A stretch of 32,256 nucleotides of DNA from Oscillospiraceae bacterium (GTDB lineage: Bacteria > Bacillota > Clostridia > Oscillospirales > Acutalibacteraceae). The notes under the pieces are model-generated. The model saw nothing but the letters and a program-made list of their open reading frames with translations. It did no database searches and was not told the DNA's origin. The stretch covers positions 1 through 32,256 of the forward strand of contig JAIRYC010000093.1 of the NCBI GenBank assembly GCA_031267965.1, given 5' to 3'. The translations under genes and the position numbers were made by a program. Positions 26,193 to 32,256 of the stretch are shown here, one piece after another (position 1 is the stretch's first letter; every line of letters begins with the position of its first letter).

Positions 26193-26468
26193 GTGCCGTT
26201 CTGAATAAGCGAAAATTCCAACCGTAAATGCGAAAACTTTTCTTTAGAACCCTCCTCTCTTTGGTGAAGCATTTTTCTGATCAAAGTATAGCACAAGTTT
26301 TCAAATTTCATCTGAGAAATTCCCTCCAGGATCGGCAAAACCGTTCGTTTCCCTGACGAATCCGCTTAGAACCGCCGAAAATAAAGGATTTTTGAGCACT
26401 TTAAGCGGCGAAAATCGGGGGAAGCCCGAAGCCGCAAAGCTTGTCTCAAAAGAGCCGAAAAAATCATA
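26193..26468 (-). repeat. Non-coding repeat-like element
   Basis: This stretch has no convincing gene. On the minus strand it contains short translations such as SGFPRFSPLKVLKNPLFSAV and KMLHQREEGSKEKFSHLRLE in different frames, which I remember from many short hypothetical ORFs of gut Clostridia; that recurrence suggests a dispersed intergenic repeat. It has a nested hairpin: GCGGC (26405-26409) with GCCGC (26431-26435) enclosing TCGGG/CCCGA, and a second TTCGT/ACGAA stem near 26345-26363. Limits are approximate. The strand is that of the remembered peptides and is uncertain. Confidence 0.45.
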
Positions 26469-26512
26469 AGTTTGGAACGCCTTGGAACATCCCCTGTTAA
26501 TCAACGTAGGTG

Positions 26513-27388
26513 CTATAACATGAAGCTGATTACTTGTCGCATAGCCTTCGCGGGTTCAAGGCAGCATTTCACAAATTCATCATTTGGAATATCCGATGCA
26601 GTTTTTGCGTGTGGAAATAAGAGTTTAACGAATCCAGTGCAAAGGCGAGTGATTGCATCGAGGTCGCGCTTATACGCTTTGGGAGGAACGGCAAGGCAAG
26701 AATCCACCAAGGTCGAGTAGTGGAGTTCATCACGCAGGGAGTGTAGGACTTCCGCGAAATACTCTGTATTTAAAGCCCAGCCTTTAGCTACTAAGTTTTG
26801 ATGGAACTTCGGTATTTCCCAGCCCGGAATAAAACCGTGGATGCGGTCAAGAGTCTCTGTTCTTGCGAAAAATCGGATTGATGGCATCAACCATATTGAC
26901 TTGTGTGTTAAATTTCTCTGCTTCGATATTACCTAAGACAACAATCCCAGAACTAGCGGGAATCTCTGAATCAAAGCCCTTTACGACACCATCCTGCATA
27001 TAGGTGGTGAGTGTAGCTTGAATCTGAGCGAGTTCGAGAAACTTCCTGTTCTGAATCTCGTCGAACGCTACATAATCAAAGCGTGTCACAAGCCCGGCAG
27101 TTTTCAGATTATTATCGTAGAATAGCGTGGCTCTTGATACCGTACCGCCTGAAACAACCCAGCCACGTTTACTGATTTTCTCATATACATAGCTTTTGCC
27201 AGTGCCGCGCGGTGCTAGTTCAATCAGGTTTACACGTCGCTCAACAAATGGCAACAGACGGCGAATAAAGAACATCTTCTGTTCCTCGGTGTCATAGCCA
27301 TCGGGATTGTAGTCCACGGCTGAAATGAGCAAATCAAGCCACTCTTCAGTTGTAAAGCTGTTCCGGGCTTCCCGATAAAACTCTAAGT
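26513..27388 (-). pseudogene. brxL: brxL remnant (BREX Lon-like ATPase), truncated at both ends and frameshifted
   Basis: The first piece (27388 to about 26870) reads DLEFYREARNSFTTEEWLDL, then NLIELAPRGTGKSYVYEKIS with the Walker A box GPRGTGKS-like APRGTGKS, GGTVSRATLFYDN, the Walker B strand YVAFDEIQN and GIVVLGNIEAEKFN. The second piece continues ARTETLDRIHGFIPGWEIPK and ends AKAMRQV, then a foreign TAG. These are central AAA+ motifs of BrxL, the Lon-like ATPase of type I BREX phage defence. A T5 run at the junction (26868-26872) is repaired by removing one T. The N-terminal region and the whole C-terminal Lon protease domain are missing. No other BREX gene is nearby. Confidence 0.88.
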
Positions 27389-27394
27389 CAATGC

Positions 27395-27616
27395 TATGAC
27401 TATATCAACGTATACGCCAATTACTATCCTGAAACAGATGAATTGGAGGTCGGCTATACGCTGATTGCGGCAGACGGCTCCGATAGCGACTTTGTGGCGG
27501 TGGAACTGGCCGACAGTGAGCGCGATGCCATTCTTGCCAAGCTGCGGGAAGCCGGGCTTGACGAATGCATTGCGGAGATGAACGCCGAGCCGGATGAGGG
27601 AATCAAGTTGGAGTGA
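27395..27616 (+). pseudogene. C-terminal fragment of an unrecognised accessory gene
   Basis: An open frame with no start codon gives 73 residues: YDYINVYANYYPETDELEVG, TLIAADGSDSDFVAVELADS, ERDAILAKLREAGLDECIAE and a stop at TGA 27614-27616. Acidic composition and strand-turn-helix pattern look like the end of a real protein of the sort found in clostridial conjugative elements; I do not know its family. It begins exactly where brxL homology stops on the opposite strand, so the junction at about 27390 fuses two unrelated genes. Confidence 0.55.
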
Positions 27617-27644
27617 CCAAGACCGCAAATAAAATGCCGAAAAC

Positions 27645-27673
27645 TTGCTTTTCCGGCGATTTTCTGATATACT
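27645..27673 (+). promoter_or_regulatory. Promoter of a truncated gene at 27709
   Basis: TTGCTT (27645-27650) and TATACT (27668-27673) with a 17-base spacer, followed by GGGAGGGG just before the ATG at 27709. Confidence 0.6.
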
Positions 27674-27708
27674 GATAAAAACGCTGATAACGGGAGGGGA
27701 CGGCACCT

Positions 27709-27801
27709 ATGTGCTACGCGTTAATGCACAAAACCATCCCAGTTGCGGAACTGACGCTGGACGACAAGCTACCACTTACTTTCTTTATCACGAGAAAGTA
27801 A
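27709..27801 (+). pseudogene. N-terminal stub of an accessory gene
   Basis: A promoter, a ribosome site and an ATG lead into MCYALMHKTIPVAELTLDD, after which the sequence becomes unrelated and stops at TAA 27799. The start resembles, from memory, N-termini of HipA-type kinase-associated proteins in Clostridia, at low confidence. The break is near 27765, just before an 11-base inverted repeat. Confidence 0.5.
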
Positions 27802-27803
27802 GT
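27774..27803. repeat. 11-bp perfect inverted repeat
   Basis: ACTTACTTTCT (27774-27784) and AGAAAGTAAGT (27793-27803) around an 8-base loop. It sits at the break of the stub gene and may be an insertion-element end or a deletion hot spot. Confidence 0.6.
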
Positions 27804-27905
27804 AAGCAAAGAAAAGCGAATATACGTCCGTATTGAATTAAGTACATCTTTTTCATCAAACCCTGTCAAGTATAGACAAACGAAAGACATGGGGGGGAAT
27901 TCTTT

Positions 27906-28144
27906 ATGTTAGAAGTTATTCGCATCCCAAAAGGTATGGGAGAAGACGGGCCACTTTTTTCGTGCGCACAGATGTTTGCGAGGAAGGCGATGCAATCCGT
28001 TTCATTGCGGGCGAAGAAGTTGGACAATTCGCATGAGATAATCACAATTGGGGCGATGGTGCTCCCGAAACCTACACCATCAAGGGTGACTTGCTTGCGC
28101 TGTTTGATTTAACGAAGATCTCTCGCGGTATACCGACGAAATAA
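27906..28144 (+). pseudogene. Small accessory gene with a frameshift and an in-frame TGA
   Basis: GGGGGGAATTCTTT precedes ATG 27906. The start MLEVIRIPKGMGEDGPLF leads to a T6 run (27955-27960); adding one T continues FVRTDVCEEGDAIRFIAGEE VGQFA, then TGA at 28034-28036, then DNHNWGDGAPETYTIKGDLL and ALFDLTKISRGIPTK to TAA 28142. Joined, it is about 80 residues, acidic and soluble. I do not recognise it. The continuation past TGA is clearly coding-like, so this is a formerly intact gene. Confidence 0.65.
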
Positions 28145-28167
28145 CTTGCGAAGTATAATATATACAG

Positions 28168-28198
28168 GGGCGGCTTTCTGCCGCTCGCTTTAGTTTTT
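28168..28198 (+). terminator. Hairpin and T tract upstream of the glycosyltransferase gene
   Basis: GCGGC (28170-28174) pairs with GCCGC (28180-28184), extended by G-T and G-C pairs, and is followed by TCGCTTTAGTTTTT. It could end the decayed gene before it. A TATAAT at 28154-28159 lies directly upstream, so the hairpin might alternatively be a leader structure of the next gene; no good -35 is visible. Confidence 0.6.
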
Positions 28199-28218
28199 AA
28201 CAACAGGAGAGCCGCCCT

Positions 28219-29163
28219 ATGGACAAAATCGCCATTCTAATCCCATGCCGCAACGAAGCGCGGACAATCGCCCAAGTGGTGCTCGATTACCGTGCCGCTT
28301 TGCCGGAGGCTGCTGTTTACGTCTATGACAACGCTTCTGACGATGGCACCGACGACCTTGCCCGTAACGCCGGCGCGATCGTTCGCACTGAGCCGATCCC
28401 AGGCAAGGGTAATGTTATCCGGCGTATGTTCCGCGAGGTGGACGCGCAGGTTTACCTGATGGTTGACGGCGATGGCACCTATCCCGCTGACGACGCGCGG
28501 AAGGTAGTTGAACCGGTGCTCTCCGGGCGAGCTGAAATGGTTATTGGAGACAGGCTTTCCAGTACGTATTTTACCGAAAACAAACGCGCGTTCCACAACT
28601 TTGGCAACGTGCTTGTGCGCTGGAGCATTAACCATCTGTTTGGGTGTGATTTCAAGGATATACTGACAGGTATGCGGGCGTTCAGCTATGGTTTTGTTAA
28701 AAGCTTCCCGGTGCTCTCGCGTGGGTTTGAGATTGAAACGGAAATGACGATTCACGCGGCGGACAAAAATCTTGCTGTTGTCAGTGTACCTGTACAGTAC
28801 CGTGACAGACAGGCGGGCAGCGAGAGCAAGCTCAACACGCTCATCGACGGTGCGAAGGTTTTGCGCCGGATTGTGGTACTTTTCAAAAATTACCGGCCGT
28901 TTGCTTTCTTCAACCTGTTTGCGTTGGTAATTGCGCTCATTTGTGCGGCGGCGTTCGCGCCAATATTCATCATGTATCTGCAGACGGGATTAGTCCCGCG
29001 CCTGCCGACCCTGGTTGCGCTGTGCGGAGGTTTGATTGTGGCGGCGATTTCGTTTTTCTCCGGGCTTATCCTTGATGTACTGCGCCAAAAAGCCCGGCAC
29101 GATTTTGAAATGCGTCTGCTGGTTGTACAGGATCGGCTGAACGATTTGCTGACGCAAGGGTAA
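28219..29163 (+). CDS. GT2 family glycosyltransferase (dolichyl-phosphate-mannose synthase-like)
   Basis: The 314-residue protein has a GT-A catalytic domain at residues 1-220: the nucleotide-binding start IAILIPCRNEARTIAQVV, YDNASDDGTDDLA, the metal-binding DGDGTYP at about 82-88, and DILTGMRAFS plus a GFEIETEM acceptor region. Two hydrophobic segments follow at about 226-255 and 262-288. Similar proteins transfer a sugar to undecaprenyl phosphate on the inner face of the membrane for cell-wall or surface-glycan decoration; the sugar is unknown. AACAGGAGAG precedes the ATG. Its neighbours give no glycan cluster, so the role stays open. Confidence 0.92.
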   Translation: MDKIAILIPCRNEARTIAQVVLDYRAALPEAAVYVYDNASDDGTDDLARNAGAIVRTEPIPGKGNVIRRMFREVDAQVYLMVDGDGTYPADDARKVVEPVLSGRAEMVIGDRLSSTYFTENKRAFHNFGNVLVRWSINHLFGCDFKDILTGMRAFSYGFVKSFPVLSRGFEIETEMTIHAADKNLAVVSVPVQYRDRQAGSESKLNTLIDGAKVLRRIVVLFKNYRPFAFFNLFALVIALICAAAFAPIFIMYLQTGLVPRLPTLVALCGGLIVAAISFFSGLILDVLRQKARHDFEMRLLVVQDRLNDLLTQG

Positions 29164-29260
29164 GCAGAACTGCGCGAACAATCCCCCTTGTGCGGGACTT
29201 TGATGATTTTGGACCCGATTGTGGGCGTTGCCAGTAGAATCCTCTTGGCGCATGATGCAA

Positions 29261-30790
29261 TTATGCACCCCAGAGTTTGCGGTCAAGCCCGCGGAACTGC
29301 ACGGCCTCCGCAACATGCGGAACGTCCAGCGCTTCCGAGCCGGCCAAGTCGGCGACAGTCCGCGCAACACGCAGGATTTTATCATACGCCCTGGCAGAAA
29401 GTCCCAAACGCTCAAACGCTTGCTCCAGCAGATGCATGGCGCCGGGCGTTGGGGCGCAATATTGGCGCGTCTGCGCGGCAGTCATGCGGGCGTTACTGTG
29501 TATGCCTGTGCCTGTAAGGCGTTTTTCTTGCAAAGCGCGTGCGACGTTAACTCGCTCACGGATTGCTGATGAGTTCTCACTGTCCTCCTTGGCGGAGAGC
29601 TTGCCGAATTCCACGCGCGGGACCTCAATATGCAGGTCAAAACGGTCCAGCAAGGGACCTGAAACCCGCGCCAGATACTTTTGTGCCGCTCCCTGTGGAC
29701 AAGTACATTTGCGGGTTGAATCTCCAAAAAAGCCGCAAGGGCAAGGGTTCATTGCCGCAACGACCATAGTTTCGCATGGATAGGTCAGGCTTGCCTGCAC
29801 ACGGGAGATCGTTATCGTGCCGTCCTCCATGGGCTGGCGCAGAATTTCCATTGCATTGCGCGAAAACTCAGGCAGCTCGTCCAAAAATAGAACGCCGTTG
29901 TGCGCCAGCGATATCTCACCTGGACGCGGCACAGTTCCGCCGCCGGAGAGTCCCGCCCCGCTGACTGAATGGTGCGGCGAACGAAACGGCCGGGAGGTGA
30001 TTAAACTCACCCCAGAGGGCAGTGCCCCTGCAACGGAATAAAGCTTTGTTGTTTCAAGGCTTTCCTCAAATGACATTTCGGGTAAAATAGACGGCAGCCG
30101 TTTGGCGAGCATACTTTTGCCGGAGCCGGGCGGACCGACAAGTATTACATTGTGCCCGCCTGCCGCCGCAACCTCCAGCGCGCGCCGCGCGGCAAGCTGT
30201 CCCCTGACGTCACGGAAATCAGGCAACGAGAGAGCTGTGTTCTCTTGCGGAAAATCTTTGCCTTGAACAGGCTTAATTTTTTGCCTGCCGCTCAAATGGT
30301 CAGTCAGCTCGCAAACATTATGTACGGGATAAACAGTGATGTCGCGCAGCGCGGCAGTCTCAGCGGCGTTGGCGGCGGGGATAAAGACCTCGCGCAGACC
30401 TGCGGAGCGCGCCTGAATCACCATAGGCAACACGCCGCGTACCGGTTGAACCTCACCATTGAGGCTCAGCTCGCCAACAAATGCCATGTCGGAGGGATCA
30501 AAATGCAAATCGCCGTTGGCAAGCAAGACACAAACCAAAATCGGCAAGTCGTAAACGGGACCCTCCTTGCGGATATCTGCCGGAGCAAGGTTGACCGTGA
30601 TTTTGCAGACGGGAAAAGAAAATCCGCTGTTTTTGGCGGCGGAAGGGACGCGCATTTTCGCTTCACTCACGGCCGAGTCCGGCAGCCCGGCGACGTCGAA
30701 TTTTGGCAGTGAGCGCAGGAGGTCAACTTCCACCCGAACGGCGTAGCTCTCCATACCAAACAGCCCCAAACTGTTGACTTGGGCGAACAT
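29261..30790 (-). CDS. yifB: YifB family Mg-chelatase-like AAA ATPase (ComM-like)
   Basis: The 509-residue protein has the N-terminal Lon-protease-like (ChlI) domain starting MFAQVNSLGLFGMESYAVRV, with DLPILVCVL and GELSLNGEVQPVRGVLP, the central AAA+ Mg-chelatase core with Walker A GPPGSGKS at residues 219-226, Walker B GVLFLDELPEF, and a zinc-like CPCGFFGDSTRKCTCP stretch before the sensor region. The C-terminal Mg-chelatase domain has GIHSNARMTAAQTRQYC. In naturally competent bacteria ComM, a close relative, drives branch migration of integrating DNA. ATG 30790 with GGAGT upstream is chosen. A -10-like TATAAT is at 30837-30842 on this strand, without a convincing -35. It is convergent with the glycosyltransferase gene. 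Confidence 0.95.
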   Translation of the reverse strand: MFAQVNSLGLFGMESYAVRVEVDLLRSLPKFDVAGLPDSAVSEAKMRVPSAAKNSGFSFPVCKITVNLAPADIRKEGPVYDLPILVCVLLANGDLHFDPSDMAFVGELSLNGEVQPVRGVLPMVIQARSAGLREVFIPAANAAETAALRDITVYPVHNVCELTDHLSGRQKIKPVQGKDFPQENTALSLPDFRDVRGQLAARRALEVAAAGGHNVILVGPPGSGKSMLAKRLPSILPEMSFEESLETTKLYSVAGALPSGVSLITSRPFRSPHHSVSGAGLSGGGTVPRPGEISLAHNGVLFLDELPEFSRNAMEILRQPMEDGTITISRVQASLTYPCETMVVAAMNPCPCGFFGDSTRKCTCPQGAAQKYLARVSGPLLDRFDLHIEVPRVEFGKLSAKEDSENSSAIRERVNVARALQEKRLTGTGIHSNARMTAAQTRQYCAPTPGAMHLLEQAFERLGLSARAYDKILRVARTVADLAGSEALDVPHVAEAVQFRGLDRKLWGA

Positions 30791-30914
30791 GAAAACTCCA
30801 ATGCTGCTGACATATTTCGCTATTATCTGCACATCAATTATACTTCAATTTCTGGACGAAATAATTCTAAATTAGAAAAATAGTGAGAACCTACTATCTC
30901 ATTCGCTCTAAAAC

Positions 30915-30944
30915 TTGATAACATGTGCGAAAGTTTGCTATACT
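30915..30944 (+). promoter_or_regulatory. Promoter before the transposase remnant
   Basis: TTGATA (30915-30920) and TATACT (30939-30944) with an 18-base spacer, 28 bases before the ATG at 30973. Confidence 0.6.
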
Positions 30945-30972
30945 GTAAATAAAGATAAAGGCGGTATAGGAA

Positions 30973-31161
30973 ATGGAAAGCAACGCTGTATTATTAACAG
31001 AAGAGCGACGAATCAAACTAAAGTATGTTAAAAGCGGAACACACCGTGCCATGCTGATAAGACGGGCAAAGATAATATTGGCACTTGATCGCTCGGGAAA
31101 AAAGATCATCTGCGGGTTGGTCGGATATATGAAACAAATGAATTTTCGCGTCAGGCATTAG
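30973..31161 (+). pseudogene. IS630-type transposase N-terminal remnant
   Basis: The start MESNAVLLTEERRIKLKYVK then GTHRAMLIRRAKIILALD matches, as I remember it, the N-terminal helix-turn-helix region of IS630-family transposases of Clostridia (the RRAKIILALD stretch before the recognition helix). The homology ends at about 31100 and the catalytic DDE domain is absent. AAAGGCGGTATAGGAA precedes the ATG. It marks an insertion that has lost its 3' end. Confidence 0.7.
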
Positions 31162-31162
31162 C

Positions 31163-31880
31163 TGCATCCCGACGTCCTCATCCGGGTCGTCCTGCACTTC
31201 GGAAAAGCGGCGTTGTCCAGCGCGATCAGCGCAGCCTGCGTTTCTTTGGTTCAGTTCTCGAAATCGCCGGGAGTCGTTTTAAACAGCTCATTATAGCCCG
31301 CGAAGTCGTCTGTACCGATGTCAATCAGATATTGCTTGCAATTCTCTTCGAAACGGCTGAAGAAATCCTCCGCGTTATCAGCCTCGCGGATCAGCGCGAA
31401 ATCCAGCACCTTTTCAACATATTGACCTCCCGTGCTGCTGTCGGGGTTGTAGTACAGCCGGCGGACGCTGCCGTTTTCTTGATCCAAATAAAACTTATTC
31501 TCAACGACCTGTTCCGCACCATATCCCCGGATTTGGGTCGTGGCGTTGTCCAGCGCGGAGGCGAGCGCATTTTGCAGAGAAGCCAGTTCTTTTCGTAGCG
31601 AGACGGGGATGTCCAAGAGTACGGATGGGGCTTGGATGCTTTTTTTCGTCTCCTCCAGCTTTCGCAGCATGGTTCCTTTCAGGCTGTCTGGGGCATCGCT
31701 TTCCGTCTGCGTATTTTTCCGAAGCAGCAAATCGGCCAGCGAATCGGTGTTTTTCAAAGCGGTCATGTAGACCTCCCTGCCGCGTGAAATCAGCCACATA
31801 CGGAAATCGTTGAAACCGTCGCTTGACATATAGTCATTGAGAAGACAGGCCGCAGCGAAAACGCCGCAGGGCATCCCAGG
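31163..31880 (-). pseudogene. DUF4240-domain protein, N-terminally truncated and decayed at the 3' end
   Basis: The intact frame runs from about 31880 to TGA 31251 and carries a DUF4240-like core, VFAAACLLNDYMSSDGFNDF and RMWLISRGREVYMTALKNTD, at its start. A further ~150 residues follow, with KELASLQNALASALDNATTQ and FLIREADNAEDFFSRFEEN-like helices. After the TGA the frame continues TKETQAALIALDNAAF; a T4 run (31203-31206) needs one added base to reach SEVQDDPDEDVGMQL, which is coding-like. The domain start is missing because a phage-like gene begins on the other strand at 31894. DUF4240 proteins are small unknowns common in bacterial accessory regions. Confidence 0.65.
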
Positions 31881-31893
31881 CCGGTGAAAATCA

Positions 31894-32256
31894 ATGCGTG
31901 AAGTATACATAAATTTGGCGAACAAATGCCCCGAACGTGGAATAGTGGCCGGCGTTATCGGTGAAAACGAATTCACTGCGCTCATTTTCACTTTGCCGCC
32001 AACATTGCAGAGCTTTGACCACTATATTTGCCGCTTTTCTATGGGAAATGCGAACCCCGAATTGCACACAGATGAAAGCGGGCGCATTGCGTACACCCTA
32101 CCAGCTGAAAACTGTACCGCTGAAATTAACAAAATGAGGCACTCGACCGCCAGGGGCAACAGCAATTACTTTTGTGAAAAGAGAAGAAGAAGGAGCTTAT
32201 CGGGATTAAGAGCAGCGATGAACATTTTCTTTTTGGGACCTATCCTGCCCCAGTCG
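31894..32256 (+). pseudogene. Start of a phage-like gene, open to the window end
   Basis: ATG 31894 opens a frame with no stop to base 32256. The first 85 residues look real: MREVYINLANKCPERGIVAG, VIGENEFTALIFTLPPTLQS and FDHYICRFSMGNANPELHTD resemble N-termini of phage tail or baseplate-associated proteins of clostridial prophages, from memory. After about 32140 this frame becomes Arg-rich and another frame reads better (KKKELIGIKSSDEHFLFGTY), so there is probably a frameshift near the GAAAAGAGAAGAAGAAGG run. No clear ribosome site is visible. The gene is fused head-to-head to the truncated DUF4240 gene. Confidence 0.5.

Noticed and set aside
28154-28159. TATAAT as a promoter of the glycosyltransferase gene
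   Set aside because: No acceptable -35 is found and a hairpin with T tract follows at once; kept only as a possibility in the terminator entry.

Overview
This window reads as a chromosomal segment from an endospore-forming, low-to-mid GC Firmicute of the class Clostridia, most like an Oscillospiraceae/Ruminococcaceae-type gut or anaerobe lineage. The evidence is the set of sporulation genes (gpr spore protease, spoIIGA, sigE), Firmicute-type housekeeping genes (tilS, ftsH, ysxC, tmcAL, nrdR, CarD-like regulator), a C-terminal type I dockerin on a large surface protein, and textbook sigma-A promoters with 17-bp spacers. No rRNA or tRNA gene was seen.

Layout. 1-1455: end of rpsB, then tsf and a rho-independent terminator. 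1473-7476: separately promoted carD-like, dnaB, a small membrane-protein gene, tilS and ftsH units, all on the plus strand, closed by a terminator. 7543-13090: gpr on the minus strand diverging from a 1488-residue secreted repeat protein with a C-terminal dockerin; a 35-bp near-perfect palindrome lies between them. 13128-15367: a 20-bp hairpin, a MATE transporter and ysxC. 15441-17516: an isolated CRISPR-repeat-like hairpin, a minus-strand YfcE-like phosphodiesterase, and a divergent cluster of three small unrecognised genes. 17588-21670: minus-strand tmcAL, nrdR and a DUF5696-type lipoprotein gene. 22040-22340: a compact self-contained unit with an inverted-repeat operator, consensus promoter, 45-codon ORF and terminator. 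22352-23593: an uncharacterised gene followed by a decayed partner. 23682-26173: spoIIGA-sigE, then a CDP-alcohol phosphatidyltransferase. 26193-28198: a debris field with a repeat-like sequence, a doubly truncated BREX brxL remnant and fragments of several accessory genes. 28219-30790: a GT2 glycosyltransferase and a convergent YifB/ComM ATPase. 30915-32256: an IS630-type transposase remnant, a decayed DUF4240 gene and the start of a phage-like gene running off the end.

How the parts fit. The core genes serve translation (rpsB, tsf, tilS, tmcAL, ysxC), replication (dnaB, nrdR control of dNTP synthesis), protein quality control (ftsH) and sporulation (SpoIIGA activates pro-SigE; GPR degrades small acid-soluble proteins at germination). 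The accessory stretches (22.3-23.6, 26.2-28.2 and 30.9-32.3 kb) carry nearly all the broken genes. Every frameshift I could place there falls at a run of four to six identical bases, and three of the broken genes also have an in-frame TGA. I did not find an intact new defence or mobile system. The strongest new lead is the small regulated transcription unit at 22040-22340, and the clearest system trace is the dead brxL.
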